DNA from: an uncultured Chthoniobacter sp.
Lineage (GTDB): Bacteria; Verrucomicrobiota; Verrucomicrobiia; Chthoniobacterales; Chthoniobacteraceae
Assembly (NCBI GenBank): GCA_903874975.1
Contig: CAIQUL010000134.1
Location: 1-52,051 of the forward strand
Direction of reading: 5' to 3'
Length of the DNA: 52,051 bases
Below are positions 29,890 through 39,780 of the stretch, piece by piece. The notes beneath the pieces were generated by a model that was not told where the DNA came from, made no database searches, and worked only from the letters and a program-made list of their open reading frames with translations. Position 1 is the stretch's first letter; each line of letters begins with the position of its first letter. The position numbers were made by a program, and so were the translations under genes.

Positions 29890-31371
29890 TTAGTGTTTCT
29901 CCTCCCCGATGGGTGCGAAGAGCGTGGGTTCCCCGCCTGGCTGGCCGATGCGGAAAAGCATGAGCAGGAAATGGAAGGCAAAGATCACGTGGCCCAGCGC
30001 GAGCATGACCCACCCGAGGGTCGCGCCGATATGATACCGCACGCCGTCCTCGATGACCTGCGAGAAGATCATCCCCGGATCAGCCAGCGCCGCGCCGCTG
30101 GCGATACCGCCGACAGCGAGGGAGACGATCAAAGTTCCCGCGCCGTAGGCCACAGCGAGAAAGTGCCAGCGGATCATCGTGGAGGAGAGCCACTCGCACC
30201 CGACGAGGCGCGGCAGGATGTAGTAGATCGCGCCAAACATCACCATGCTGAAGAACGCGTAAAGCAGCAGGTGCGTCTGGGCGGACTGGAAAAAAGTGAA
30301 GTGGAGCAGGCGATCAAACGACCGCAGCGAGGCGAGCAGTCCGACGACGCTGGCGATGGTGAAAGAGAGCGCGCCAAAGACGGTGAAGCGGATGGTTGGC
30401 GAGTGATAGACCATGTGGTATTGGCCATCCATGGTGAGCAGCAGATTGGCTGAAACCGTGGCGATCTGGACGATGAGCAGGATGGTGGCGGCGATGCTCA
30501 GCGTGACCAGCCAGACGGGCAGCGGCCCGCCGCTCAGGCGCACCGCTCCGGTCAGCCCGGAGAAAAGGATGAAGGCCCAAAATCCCGTGGAGGCGAGGTG
30601 ATAGCTATGCACCGGGCGATTGATGACTTTCGGGATGAGGTAATACGCGGTGGCGAGGCCGATGGCGGTGATGAAGACGTGGAGGAAATTCTGCGTGGCC
30701 CACGCGGCGACGAGACTTTGCACCACCCCCGTGACGCCGGGGAGCTGGATGGAGAGATGCGCGAGGCCAAACGTCCACGTGAACCAAAACAGCGCGGCCA
30801 CCAGATACCACACCGAGATGTAGGCCGGAGCCTGGCGGCGGTAGCCAAAGAGCAGCGCGCCCCACAGCCCGACGAGCATGTAGCCGAAGAGCATGAGCAC
30901 CGCGGCACTGCCGGGGATTTCCAGACCTTCGACGCCGGTCGTCTTGCCCGCGAGAATCTGCCCGATTCCGAGGGTCAGCCCGGCCTGCCAGAAGATCGCG
31001 CCGGTGACGAGGACGGCGGGTATTTTGATCTGCACGCGGCAAAGACGCGCGAGCAGCCAGATGGCGACGCCCATGCCGGAGAGCGTGGCCCAGCCGTAGG
31101 CGAGCGCGTTGTTGTAGGCGGGCAGGATGCGGCCGTAGGTGAAAATGGGGCAGTCAGCGAGAAAGCCAGGGCTGTGGAGCTGGACGGACGAGATGAAGCC
31201 GAGAACCGTGGCGAGGAGCAGCCAGAGGATCGCGCTGCCGAAGAAAAAGAGCACCGGACCGGACGCGGAGGCGTCGATGGCGGCGCGCTCGGCAGCCTGC
31301 ACCTGCACGGCGCTGGGCGCGGCCGGAGCCGGGGCGGTCGTCGGAGTGGGAGCGAGGGCGGCGGCGGTCAT
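29890..31371 (-). CDS. CcoN-like cbb3 subunit I lacking most metal ligands
   Basis: A 493-residue polytopic protein recognisably homologous to CcoN, with segments such as FTYGRILPAYNNALAYGW, WATQNFLHVFITAIGLATAY, YYLIPKVINRP, FWAFILF and MFGAIYYILPRL. By-eye alignment to canonical CcoN shows that the residues that bind metals are replaced: low-spin heme His to Tyr86; the CuB His of the YGHN motif to Gln227; the active-site Tyr to Ser271; the CuB His-His pair to Val277-Arg278; the heme b3 His of the GHVH motif to Gln365. Only its neighbour, His367, remains. The frame is intact with normal membrane character, so it is not simply decayed. It cannot be a standard oxygen reductase and may be a structural anchor for the CcoO-like cytochrome. 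Confidence 0.85.
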   Translation of the reverse strand: MTAAALAPTPTTAPAPAAPSAVQVQAAERAAIDASASGPVLFFFGSAILWLLLATVLGFISSVQLHSPGFLADCPIFTYGRILPAYNNALAYGWATLSGMGVAIWLLARLCRVQIKIPAVLVTGAIFWQAGLTLGIGQILAGKTTGVEGLEIPGSAAVLMLFGYMLVGLWGALLFGYRRQAPAYISVWYLVAALFWFTWTFGLAHLSIQLPGVTGVVQSLVAAWATQNFLHVFITAIGLATAYYLIPKVINRPVHSYHLASTGFWAFILFSGLTGAVRLSGGPLPVWLVTLSIAATILLIVQIATVSANLLLTMDGQYHMVYHSPTIRFTVFGALSFTIASVVGLLASLRSFDRLLHFTFFQSAQTHLLLYAFFSMVMFGAIYYILPRLVGCEWLSSTMIRWHFLAVAYGAGTLIVSLAVGGIASGAALADPGMIFSQVIEDGVRYHIGATLGWVMLALGHVIFAFHFLLMLFRIGQPGGEPTLFAPIGEEKH

Positions 31372-32003
31372 TTCGTTGGCTCGGGATTATCGGTCGGATT
31401 GGCCGGCGGGGCGGCGGGTGGTTCCGGGGCGGGCGCGGGCTCGGCGGGCTTCTCGGGCGCGGGCGCGGTTGGCGGAGGAACGGTGGGAGCAGCGGCCGGA
31501 GCGGCCGGTTTCTCGGGAGCTGGAGCGGCAGGGACTGGCGCAACCGGAGCAGGCGCTGCGGGAGCTTCTTTCGCCGCTGGCGCGGGGAAACGCACGGTGT
31601 CCGCGCCCTGCGGAGCGGATGGAAGCGCCGCGGGCGGCGGCTCGGCGGACTTCGGGTCGGCGACCGGCATCGGCAGCGGCGCTTCGACTTTCACGGACGA
31701 CGGCGCGGGTTTTTTCGCCCTCAGGTCGGCGACGACCAGCTTCATCGCATCGGCGATCGGGACGTGGACGGTGCCCTTCGCTTTGTCCACCCACCCCAGC
31801 GAATCGAGTTTGGCCTGCGCTTCGGTGTCGAGTTTCGTGCGCGCCTCCAGCCGCTGGGCGGCGCGCTTCGTTTCGACCTCATCGACCGGCTTGTACGAGG
31901 CCAGGCGGCCGCCAAAGACGAGGGCGACGACGCCAAACGCGGCGGCCGTGCCGAGGAAGACGACGAAGGCGTTGGGCGTGCGGTGGGAGGTTTCGGACGC
32001 CAT
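31368..32003 (-). CDS. single-pass membrane protein with Pro/Ala-rich tail, ACIII cluster
   Basis: A 211-residue protein with one N-terminal helix (FVVFLGTAAAFGVVALVFGG), a short helical domain (about residues 40-95) in which LDSLGWVDKAKGTVHVPIAD resembles small proteins encoded next to ACIII in other bacteria, and a long low-complexity tail of Pro, Ala, Glu and Lys (about 105-211). It begins 1 bp after actF and its stop overlaps the CcoN-like start by 4 bp. It may correspond to an accessory ACIII subunit or an assembly factor. The tail could span the periplasm. The family is not identified with confidence. Confidence 0.7.
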   Translation of the reverse strand: MASETSHRTPNAFVVFLGTAAAFGVVALVFGGRLASYKPVDEVETKRAAQRLEARTKLDTEAQAKLDSLGWVDKAKGTVHVPIADAMKLVVADLRAKKPAPSSVKVEAPLPMPVADPKSAEPPPAALPSAPQGADTVRFPAPAAKEAPAAPAPVAPVPAAPAPEKPAAPAAAPTVPPPTAPAPEKPAEPAPAPEPPAAPPANPTDNPEPTK

Positions 32004-32004
32004 A

Positions 32005-33201
32005 TCAGTTGCTGAGTTTGATCGAGCCGAGCAGGCGGGGATCGCGCATCGGGAAGAGGTTCGATTTCACAAGATTCCGCAGGAAGAGCCAGCCCATGAG
32101 ACCGCCGATCCCAATGAACGAGAACAAGTCGAACATGCTCGGGCTGAAGCCCGTGGGATGCAGCGCCGGCAGGACGATGACATACACGTCGAGGAGCTGC
32201 ATGAGCAGGATCCAAACGGCGACGTAGTTGATGTATTTCGTCTTTTTCGTCGCCTGCATGAGCAGCACCGGGAAGGGTAGAAAGAAGCGCCCGATGACGA
32301 GGAACTGCGAGAAATACCACCACGACTCGGTGTTGCGGATGCGGAAGTAGATCGTCTCCTCCGGGATGTTCGCATACCAGATGAGCATGTATTGGGAGAA
32401 GCCGATGTAGGCCCAGAAAATCGTGAAGGCCAACATGAACTTACCCATGATGTGGTAGTGCTCGTTGTTGACCGTCTTGAGGTAGCCTTTCGACTTCAAC
32501 CAAGTAATGACCAGCACGAGCAACGACATGGAACTGCCCGCGGCTCCGGCGAAAAGATAGACGCCCCACATGGTCGAGAACCAGTGGTAGTCAAGACCCA
32601 TCAGCCAGTCGAAACCGGCAAATGAAATCGAGAGCGCGACGACGACGATGCCGCCGATGCCGAACTTGCGCATGACGTAGGTGTGCTTCGCCGCGCCGTC
32701 GGCGTCCTGGGCGATGGAGCGCTTCGCGAGGGTGGAGGAAACCCACCAGAGGAAGAAAAAGTAGCCCGCCGCCCGGCAGTAAAAGAAGGTCTGGTTCAGA
32801 TAGCCGGACTTTGCGTCGAGGAGCGCATCGTCACCGGGTTGGAGGTTCCACCATTTCCAAAGGAACGGCGCGCAGACCAGCAGCGGCAGGAAAAGGAGCG
32901 CGAACCACGGCAGCACCCGCGTGAGGTTTTCCATCTGCCGGCGAACGAGCACCGACCACTCGGAATCCGTGGCGTGCTGGAGGCTGGTCCAGAAAAGCGC
33001 CCCGCAGGCAATCGTGAAGAAGTAAGCGAAGGCGAAGAGCCAGGAAAACGCGAACTGCTGCCGCGCGACAAAGAAGCCAATCGCGCTGACGCCGATGCCG
33101 CCGACGGCCGCGCCCAGCAGGATCTGCTGCAGGCCGCCGAGGTGCTTGGCGTCGAACTTCTCCGGTTCGGGCGGCGTGATTTCGTGAGAGTGATCGCTCA
33201 T
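32005..33201 (-). CDS. actF: ActF, quinone-binding membrane subunit of alternative complex III
   Basis: A 398-residue protein with about ten transmembrane helices, a shorter relative of the NrfD-type ActC. Marks include FFTIACGALFWTSLQHATDS, RQMENLTRVLPWFALLFLPL, VALSISFAGFDWLMGLDYHW, FSTMWGVYLFAG and the conserved FTIFWAYIGFSQYMLIWYAN followed by IPEETIYF. In ACIII, ActC and ActF are the two large membrane subunits that support quinol oxidation. The length is typical. It overlaps the actE stop by 4 bp. Confidence 0.92.
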   Translation of the reverse strand: MSDHSHEITPPEPEKFDAKHLGGLQQILLGAAVGGIGVSAIGFFVARQQFAFSWLFAFAYFFTIACGALFWTSLQHATDSEWSVLVRRQMENLTRVLPWFALLFLPLLVCAPFLWKWWNLQPGDDALLDAKSGYLNQTFFYCRAAGYFFFLWWVSSTLAKRSIAQDADGAAKHTYVMRKFGIGGIVVVALSISFAGFDWLMGLDYHWFSTMWGVYLFAGAAGSSMSLLVLVITWLKSKGYLKTVNNEHYHIMGKFMLAFTIFWAYIGFSQYMLIWYANIPEETIYFRIRNTESWWYFSQFLVIGRFFLPFPVLLMQATKKTKYINYVAVWILLMQLLDVYVIVLPALHPTGFSPSMFDLFSFIGIGGLMGWLFLRNLVKSNLFPMRDPRLLGSIKLSN

Positions 33202-33899
33202 GGCTTGGCTTGAAGTTCCTGCTGTTGCGCCTCGGGCAGGTCCGCGAGCTTCACGCCCTGGCTTTTCTGCAACGCCCGGAGGTAGGCGACGATCGCCCAG
33301 CGGTCCTCGATGGCGATCTGTGGTCCGTAGGCCCCCATGGTGTTCTTGCCGTTGGTGATCGTGGAGAAAAGCTGGCCGTCGGGCATCGCGCGGATGCGGT
33401 CGTCCTGGAGGTTCGCGATGGCTGCGACGCCATACTGGCCGACGATGCCGTTCGCGAGGCCGGCTTTGCCGTGGCAGACCGCGCAGTGGATGTCGTAGCG
33501 CTCCTGTCCGCGCGGGATGAGCTTCTCGAGCTTTACCGTGAGTTCCACCGGGAAGCCGTCGCCGTAGCTGTCGCCGAATTTTCCGGTGTTGTAATAGTCC
33601 GGCTGGTTGGCAAAGCCCGCAGGTTCAAACTCCCCGTTTTTCGCCCCGGCCTGGAGATAGCCGCCCTTCAGCGCGTAGCCCAGCGGGACGGTGCCCTCGA
33701 TGGGCTTCCGCGCGGAATTTCCATCCGCGAAGAATCCGCTCGGCGCCTGCGGCTGGTATTTCGGCTGGTGATCCATGTCCCGGAAAATCTCAATCGGTGG
33801 CCGCAGGCTGGGCGCGCCGCCGTGATCGAAACGCAGACCCGCCAGCGCGATGACTGCGACCGCGCCGAGAATGAAGGCGATGAAGAAGTAGCGGAGCAT
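33198..33899 (-). CDS. actE: ActE, mono-heme cytochrome c subunit of alternative complex III
   Basis: A 233-residue membrane-anchored cytochrome c with an N-terminal helix (residues 4-21), a long ActE-specific segment including EIFRDMDHQPKYQPQAPSGF and then GTVPLGYA, and a heme site CAVCH (139-143) in RYDIHCAVCHGKAGLANG. Met188 in GKNTMGAYGP is a likely axial ligand. This layout is diagnostic of ActE, which carries electrons from ACIII toward the oxidase. It is placed between actD and actF in the conventional act order. Confidence 0.93.
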   Translation of the reverse strand: MLRYFFIAFILGAVAVIALAGLRFDHGGAPSLRPPIEIFRDMDHQPKYQPQAPSGFFADGNSARKPIEGTVPLGYALKGGYLQAGAKNGEFEPAGFANQPDYYNTGKFGDSYGDGFPVELTVKLEKLIPRGQERYDIHCAVCHGKAGLANGIVGQYGVAAIANLQDDRIRAMPDGQLFSTITNGKNTMGAYGPQIAIEDRWAIVAYLRALQKSQGVKLADLPEAQQQELQAKP

Positions 33900-33901
33900 G
33901 G

Positions 33902-34447
33902 TCAGTCGTGAATGAGGGTGACGTGACTGCCGCCGACTTCCTCGAGCAGCGCGCGGGTCTTGGTCTCGGAAAACTTCGCGTCACGCGCTTCGACGACGAT
34001 GAAGAAGCCGTCGTCTGTCACGCGCGAGAAACGCTCCCAGTTAAAGACCGGGTGATACCACTTCGGGAGCTGGTTCATGATGAGCAGCGCGAAGACCGTG
34101 GTGAACGCCGAGAAGAGCACGGTCAGCTCGAACATGATCGGGAAAAACGCCGGCAACGTGGCCCAGTTGAAGGGCTTGCCGTGAACGATCATCGGGTAAA
34201 TTCCCCACGATGGGATGAAGGTCAGGAGCGTCGCCGTGAGCGTGCCGATGGCGCCGCCGATGAGCACCGGCGTGCTCAGCCAGGACTTGCCGAGGCCCAT
34301 GGCCTTGTCCATGCCGTGCACGGGGAAAGGCGTGTGCACATCCCATTTCGAGAAACCGGCGTCGCGGATTTTCTCTGCCGCTTTCATCAGCGCCGCAGCG
34401 CTCTCAAACTGCGCGCCGAGTCCGTAAATCTTGCGGTATTCAGCCAT
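33902..34447 (-). CDS. actD: ActD, DUF3341 subunit of alternative complex III
   Basis: A 181-residue protein of the DUF3341 family, ActD. Residues 1-45 form a soluble start (YGLGAQFESAAALMKAAEKI), with the ActD signature FSKWDVHTPFPVHGMDKAMG following, and two transmembrane helices come after (about 58-80 and 95-125, with LTVLFSAFTTVFALLIMNQL). The C-terminal domain includes VTDDGFFIVVEARDAKF. ActD is a non-redox subunit of ACIII. It starts 1 bp after actC ends and stops 2 bp before actE starts. Confidence 0.93.
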   Translation of the reverse strand: MAEYRKIYGLGAQFESAAALMKAAEKIRDAGFSKWDVHTPFPVHGMDKAMGLGKSWLSTPVLIGGAIGTLTATLLTFIPSWGIYPMIVHGKPFNWATLPAFFPIMFELTVLFSAFTTVFALLIMNQLPKWYHPVFNWERFSRVTDDGFFIVVEARDAKFSETKTRALLEEVGGSHVTLIHD

Positions 34448-34448
34448 A

Positions 34449-35870
34449 TCAGTGCTGGCCCTCCTTTTTCGGTTCGTGATGCGGATCGGCCTCTGGCGTG
34501 ACGAGTTTGACCTCGAACATGCAGATCATCGGCAGGAAGCGCATGAAGAGCAGGAAGAGCGAAAGGAAGATGCCGAACGTCCCGACGAACGTCCAAATTT
34601 CCACCCACGACGGGGAGTAGTGCCGCCAGGACGACGGGAGAAAGTCCTGCGCCAGCGAAGTAACGATGATGACGAAGCGCTCGAACCACATACCGACGTT
34701 GACGAACATGCAGACGGTCATGACGGCGATGTAGTTCGTCCGCATGGATTTGATCCAGAAGAGCTGCGGCGAGATGACGTTGCAGAACATCATCACGTAG
34801 TAGGCCCAGGCGTACCAGCCGGGGTTGTCGATCCCCATGCGGGCGCTGAAAAAGGTGAACTTCTCGAACGGATTGCCCGAGTAGTAGGCCATGAACAACT
34901 CGGTGAGGTAGGCGTAGCCGACGATCGTGCCGGTGAGCAGGATGATCTTCGACATCTTGTCCACATGCTGACGCGTGACGAGGTCGTCGAGCTGCGGATA
35001 AAGCAGCCGCGCCGGCAGCAGGATGGTCAGCACCATGGCGAAGCCGCCGAAGATCGCGCCCGCGACGAAATAGGGCGGGAAGATGGTGGTGTGCCAGCCG
35101 GGGACGATGGACGTGGCGAAGTCGAAGGAGACGACGGAGTGGACCGAGAGCACCAGCGGAGTGGAGAGGCCGGCGAGGAGCAGATACGCCATTTCGTAAT
35201 GCCGCCACTGGCGGTTCGAGCCGCGCCAGCCGAGGGCGAAAATGCCGTAGAGATATTTCGCGACGCGGGACTTCGCCCGGTCGCGCAGGGTGGCGAGATC
35301 GGGCACGAGGCCGGTGTACCAAAACAGCACCGACACCGTGAAATACGTCGAGACCGCGAACACGTCCCAGAGCAGCGGCGAACGGAAGTTCGGCCAGATA
35401 CCGTTGGCGTTCGGGATCGGCGCGAGGAACCACGCCATCCACACGCGGCCGACGTGAATGCCGGGGAAAATGCCGGCGCAAACGACGGCGAAGAGCGTCA
35501 TGGCCTCGGCGGCGCGGTTGATGGACGTGCGCCACTTTTGCCGGGTGAGGAAAAGGATTGCCGAGATCAGCGTGCCGGCGTGGCCGATGCCGATCCAGAA
35601 AACGAAGTTCGTGATGTCCCACGCCCAGCCGACGGTCTTGTTTTCTCCCCAGACGCCGACGCCGTTCGAGATCTGGTAGCCGATGCAGAACAAGCCGATC
35701 AGGGCGATCAGCGAGCAGGGCAGGAAAGCCACCCACCACCACAGCGGGGTGCGTTCTTCGACGATGCTCGAGACCTTGTCGGTGATCCACGTGTGCTTGC
35801 GGTCGTTCGTGACGAGCGGCACGCGCTCGAGTTCCTTCGGCGTGGTCAAAGTGACGGCGGATTCAGCCAT
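34449..35870 (-). CDS. actC: ActC, NrfD-type quinone-binding subunit of alternative complex III
   Basis: A 473-residue NrfD/PsrC-family membrane protein with about ten helices. Recognisable segments are [79 protein letters not shown] and [20 protein letters not shown]. ActC and the iron-sulfur ActB form the core where quinol is oxidised in ACIII. The start codon overlaps the actB stop (positions 35870-35872), showing tight coupling. Confidence 0.95.
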   Translation of the reverse strand: MAESAVTLTTPKELERVPLVTNDRKHTWITDKVSSIVEERTPLWWWVAFLPCSLIALIGLFCIGYQISNGVGVWGENKTVGWAWDITNFVFWIGIGHAGTLISAILFLTRQKWRTSINRAAEAMTLFAVVCAGIFPGIHVGRVWMAWFLAPIPNANGIWPNFRSPLLWDVFAVSTYFTVSVLFWYTGLVPDLATLRDRAKSRVAKYLYGIFALGWRGSNRQWRHYEMAYLLLAGLSTPLVLSVHSVVSFDFATSIVPGWHTTIFPPYFVAGAIFGGFAMVLTILLPARLLYPQLDDLVTRQHVDKMSKIILLTGTIVGYAYLTELFMAYYSGNPFEKFTFFSARMGIDNPGWYAWAYYVMMFCNVISPQLFWIKSMRTNYIAVMTVCMFVNVGMWFERFVIIVTSLAQDFLPSSWRHYSPSWVEIWTFVGTFGIFLSLFLLFMRFLPMICMFEVKLVTPEADPHHEPKKEGQH

Positions 35871-38800
35871 TAGTGTTTCCCTCCGGTTTCATGCCCCGCC
35901 TTTTTGTGGCCTTGCTTCGGCCGCACGGCCTTGCCGATATCCTTGGCGCCGGGCATCTCGGTATTAGGGTTGCGGATGCGCGCGAGGTAGGTCACGCGTG
36001 AACCGACGTTGAGGTATTCGAGAAGCCGGTAGCCGCGCTCGCTGGCCTTCAGCTTGGAGACGGCGCTTTCGGGATTGTTGATGTCGCCGAAGGTGATCGC
36101 GTCCGCCGGGCAGGCCTGCGCGCACGCCGTGGTGAAGGCGTCTGTCGGGATGCGCACGTCGCCGGAATCGCGCACCGCGACTTTGGTCGCGATCTTCGCC
36201 TCCTGGATGCGCTGCACGCAGAAGGTGCATTTCTCCATCACGCCGCGCATGCGCACGGTGACGTTCGGATTCTTCGACATCTTCGTCACGTCCTCCGCGC
36301 CGCGTTCCGAGGTGAGGTTCCACTCGTAAAGGCCGGTGAAGAGCTTGCGGTCGTCCGGGTTTTTCGCCCGGCCGTGGACGTTGCGCTCGTTGTAGTCGAA
36401 AAAGTTGAACCGCCGCACTTTGAACGGGCAGTTGTTCGCGCAGTAGCGGGTGCCGATGCAGCGGTTGTAAGCCATCACGTTCAGGCCGTCCTCGCTGTGG
36501 ACCGTGGCATTGACCGGGCAGACGGTTTCGCACGGCGCGTTTTCGCAGTGCTGGCACATCATCGGTTGCGACACCATCTCGGGGTCGGCGTCGTTTTTGT
36601 CCGTGCTGGCAAAGTAACGGTCGGTGCGAATCCAGTGCATCTCGCGCCCCTCGGCGACCTGCTCCTTGCCGACGATCGGGATGTTATTCTCCGACTGGCA
36701 CGCGACCATGCACGCCGAGCAGCCGATGCAGGTATTGAGATCGACCACCATGCCCCACGCGTGCGGATCCAGGCTCTCCGGCTTGTTCAGCGGCGGGTTG
36801 GTGTAAAGCGAGACGTTCGGCGGGATGTGGGCGTCCATGCCCATCTTCTTCGCGAAGTCCGGCTTCGCTTTGTATTCCTCGAGCGTGGCCTCGCGGGTGA
36901 GATCGCTGCCGCGGCCTTCGAGCGCCCAGTGCTCCTGCGTGAGCGCGAGCTTGTAGGCTTTGCCGGTGGCTTTGGCCGTCGCGCCGGTCACGAAATATGG
37001 GCTGGCGGTGGTCCGCAGCGGGTAGGCGTTGAAGCCAGTATGGGCGCCGACCTGGCCGACCACGGTGCGACCGTAACCGAGCGCGATGGAGATCGAATTC
37101 TCCGCGTGGCCGGGCGCGAGGATCGCCGCGACGGTCAGGGTGCTGTTGCCGACGGTGATCGCGATGAGGCCGTTGTCCTCGACGCCGAGTTTCTTCGCCG
37201 TAGCCGGGCTGATCAGCGCCGCGTTGTCCCAAGCAATCTTGGTGATCGGATCGGGGATTTCCTGGAGCCAGCCGTTGTTGGTGAAACGTCCGTCGTCCAC
37301 TTTCGCGCAACCGGTGAAGACGACTTCGTAAGCCCCCTCGGCGAGCGCCGGCAGGGATTTGCCGGTGACCGCCTTCGCCGCCGCCGCGCCGTCAAACTTC
37401 AGCGCCTCGAGTTTCGCGGCGCTGTCGGCGAGGAAGCCGTCGTGCAAAAACTTCGCCCACGCACCGACGAACTCCGTTGGATTCGCGAGCGCCTTGAAAG
37501 TTTCCTGAATCAGCTCCGGCCCCGTCGGCTTCAGCAGGCCCGCAAACTTCGCCAGCAGGTCCAGTTCACTCCAGCCGCCGAAGAGCGGGAGGATCATCGG
37601 CTGCACCGACACGTAGCTGCCGTCCGCCGCCAGACCGTCGCCCCAGCTTTCGAGATAATGCGTGAGCGGTGCATTCCAGTGCGCGTGCGCCGCCGTTTCG
37701 TCCTCGTAGTAGCCGAGGCGCACGACCATCTCCACCGACTTCTGCCGGTCCGCCCATTTCAAGTCTTCGGGTGCGTTGTAAACCGGGTTACCGCCCACGA
37801 TGACGAGCGTTTTGACCTTCTTGTCATCAATGTCTTTCGAGAGTTCCGCGATCGACTGCGCGGGCTTCTCGGTGAGCTTCCGCCCGACGATTGTCTTGCC
37901 GATGTTGCCCAGCGCCGCGTTGATCGCCGCCACCAGCACCTGCACCGCCGCCGGTTGCCGCGCCCCGACCAGCACGAGGCTCGCGCCTTTGTTCTTCAGC
38001 AAATCTTCCGCGGAAACCTTGACCCACTCGGCATTGAACTGCATCGCCGGAGTACCAAATGCCGTCGCCGTTTGCACGAGCGCAGCGTCCTTGGTGGCCG
38101 TGGCGATTTCCGCCGCCAGCGCCAGCGCGAACGCCCCGATCTGGCTCGCCGGCACGCGCATCCGGTGGTCCGCGATGCCGCCCGTCACTGTGTAGCGATT
38201 CTCGGCCACGTAGAGCCGGTTCATCTTCGAGCCTGGCCCCGTCACTTTCCGCCGCGCGGAAAACTCCCGGATCGTGTTCACGTCGCCCTCGACGCCGAGG
38301 AAATCGCAGTCCAGCGACATGATGACGTCCGCCTTGTCGATCACCGGCACCGCCGCCACGCCGCCACCAAACGCCGCCGCCGCCGCCTCGTCGGCGAGTT
38401 CGGTGCCGAGCGGTTCATAGACGGTCCACGACGCCTTCGGAAATTTCTTCGCGATCTCGCCGCGCAACCGCTCGCGGGTCGGCGAGTTGTTTTTCTCGAG
38501 CAGGAACGCCAGCCCCGCGCCATCCCCCGCCGCGCCGATGAGCCCGTCGAGCGCCTTCTCAAACGCCGCCGCGTCGGACTTTTCGCCCTTTTTCACAAAA
38601 AAGCGCGCGCGATCCGTGTCGTAAAGATCGAGCACGGACGACTGCGAGTGCATGTCGGTCGCGCCCTTGCTCACCGGATGCTGCGGATTGCCCTCGATCT
38701 TCGTCGGGCGGCCATCATGCGTCACCGCCACCAGCGGCGCGTAGCCCCGGCGCGACGGCCGCGCCGTGGTGTAAAAGATCGGCTTGCCCGGGATCGACCA

Positions 38801-39067
38801 CTCCACGCCGCGCGTGAAGGGCACCAGATGCTTCTCCGGCCGGCGGCACCCCGCGAAACTCAGCCCCGCCAGCGCCATCGAGGCACCCATGAGCTGGAGG
38901 AAATTGCGGCGCGAAACCTCGCCCCCCTGCATCTCCGCCGCGCCCTGCGGAAACTCCCGCGTCAGCCAGCCGCGGAACTCCGGCGTATCGCCGAGCTGCC
39001 CGAGCGAGCGCCAGTACTTGCGGCCCGTCGCGGGCTCCGTGGGATGTTGGAGGATTCGTTTGCTCAT
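35870..39067 (-). CDS. actB: ActB, Tat-exported iron-sulfur/molybdopterin-like subunit of alternative complex III
   Basis: A 1065-residue fusion of a molybdopterin-oxidoreductase-like domain and an iron-sulfur domain. The N-terminus has an internal Tat motif in [19 protein letters not shown], about 50 residues in, as in the 'TAT-variant-translocated' family. The first 740 residues resemble the catalytic subunit of DMSO-reductase enzymes but, as usual for ActB, show no N-terminal cluster cysteines. From about residue 777 come the cysteine groups [49 protein letters not shown] and a final CTFC...[10 protein letters not shown] set, for three [4Fe-4S] and one [3Fe-4S] clusters. It overlaps actA and actC by 4 and 1 bp. 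Confidence 0.96.
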   Translation of the reverse strand: MSKRILQHPTEPATGRKYWRSLGQLGDTPEFRGWLTREFPQGAAEMQGGEVSRRNFLQLMGASMALAGLSFAGCRRPEKHLVPFTRGVEWSIPGKPIFYTTARPSRRGYAPLVAVTHDGRPTKIEGNPQHPVSKGATDMHSQSSVLDLYDTDRARFFVKKGEKSDAAAFEKALDGLIGAAGDGAGLAFLLEKNNSPTRERLRGEIAKKFPKASWTVYEPLGTELADEAAAAAFGGGVAAVPVIDKADVIMSLDCDFLGVEGDVNTIREFSARRKVTGPGSKMNRLYVAENRYTVTGGIADHRMRVPASQIGAFALALAAEIATATKDAALVQTATAFGTPAMQFNAEWVKVSAEDLLKNKGASLVLVGARQPAAVQVLVAAINAALGNIGKTIVGRKLTEKPAQSIAELSKDIDDKKVKTLVIVGGNPVYNAPEDLKWADRQKSVEMVVRLGYYEDETAAHAHWNAPLTHYLESWGDGLAADGSYVSVQPMILPLFGGWSELDLLAKFAGLLKPTGPELIQETFKALANPTEFVGAWAKFLHDGFLADSAAKLEALKFDGAAAAKAVTGKSLPALAEGAYEVVFTGCAKVDDGRFTNNGWLQEIPDPITKIAWDNAALISPATAKKLGVEDNGLIAITVGNSTLTVAAILAPGHAENSISIALGYGRTVVGQVGAHTGFNAYPLRTTASPYFVTGATAKATGKAYKLALTQEHWALEGRGSDLTREATLEEYKAKPDFAKKMGMDAHIPPNVSLYTNPPLNKPESLDPHAWGMVVDLNTCIGCSACMVACQSENNIPIVGKEQVAEGREMHWIRTDRYFASTDKNDADPEMVSQPMMCQHCENAPCETVCPVNATVHSEDGLNVMAYNRCIGTRYCANNCPFKVRRFNFFDYNERNVHGRAKNPDDRKLFTGLYEWNLTSERGAEDVTKMSKNPNVTVRMRGVMEKCTFCVQRIQEAKIATKVAVRDSGDVRIPTDAFTTACAQACPADAITFGDINNPESAVSKLKASERGYRLLEYLNVGSRVTYLARIRNPNTEMPGAKDIGKAVRPKQGHKKAGHETGGKH

Positions 39068-39738
39068 CGGTGACAGCCTGCGCAGTTTTTATCCGGCGGA
39101 TTGATGTGCCATTTCTTCTTCAGCCCCAGCCCGAGTTCGAGTTGCGCCTCCTTCGGCGTCTGATCCTTCGCCAGCGGCGCCTGCCAGCCGAGATCCGTGA
39201 TTTTGTCCAAAGGCCGCAGCGCATTCTCCGGCGCCCGGTGGCAGTCTAGACACCACGACATCGAGTGCGACTCCGCGTGATAGACGACATCCATTTTGTC
39301 CACCCGCCCGTGGCAGCTCACGCACGAGACGCCGCGGTTCACGTGCGCCGCATGGTTGAAATACACGTAGTCCGGCGTCTTGTGGATCTGCACCCACTCG
39401 ATCGGCTTGCCCGTCCGCCACGACTCATGGAGCGGCGCGAGCTTCGGGTTTTCCTTTTGCACCCCCTGGTGGCAGTTCATGCAGACCTGCGTCGTCGGCA
39501 AATTTGAATGCGCCGCCACCTCCACAAAACTGTGGCAATACCGGCAATCCATCCCGAGTTGCGCCACATGCACATCATGCGGAAACGGGATCGGCTGCGC
39601 CGGCTTATACCCCACGCGCGTATAGAGCGGCGTGAAATAATACGGCACCGCCAACGACACCGCCCCACCCGCGATCAGGCCGCACAGCACGATTTTGAAC
39701 GGGAGAATATTGCTCCCACGTGGAAAAATATTCGCCAT
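39064..39738 (-). CDS. actA: ActA, pentaheme cytochrome c subunit of alternative complex III
   Basis: A 224-residue protein with one N-terminal membrane helix (about residues 14-34) and five CxxCH heme sites, at 65-69 (CRYCH), 86-90 (CMNCH), 139-143 (CVSCH), 163-167 (CLDCH) and 219-223 (CAGCH). HDVHVAQLGMDCRYCH and YFNHAAHVNRGVSC are ActA hallmarks. Five hemes is the usual number. It is the first gene of the minus-strand respiratory cluster, preceded by a CRP-type palindrome and a possible promoter. Confidence 0.95.
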   Translation of the reverse strand: MANIFPRGSNILPFKIVLCGLIAGGAVSLAVPYYFTPLYTRVGYKPAQPIPFPHDVHVAQLGMDCRYCHSFVEVAAHSNLPTTQVCMNCHQGVQKENPKLAPLHESWRTGKPIEWVQIHKTPDYVYFNHAAHVNRGVSCVSCHGRVDKMDVVYHAESHSMSWCLDCHRAPENALRPLDKITDLGWQAPLAKDQTPKEAQLELGLGLKKKWHINPPDKNCAGCHR

Positions 39739-39780
39739 TTACCGGTTGAGGATCGGGGTTTGGAAGTTCAAGGAGGCGCA

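Noticed and set aside
29890-31371. Treating the CcoN-like gene as a working cbb3 oxidase
   Set aside because: Nearly all heme and CuB ligands are substituted in a by-eye alignment, so the usual annotation would be misleading.
36374-39073. Plus-strand reading frame of 899 codons antisense to actB
   Set aside because: Its Arg/His/Val-rich composition is typical of the complement of a GC-rich gene; actB is unambiguous on the other strand.
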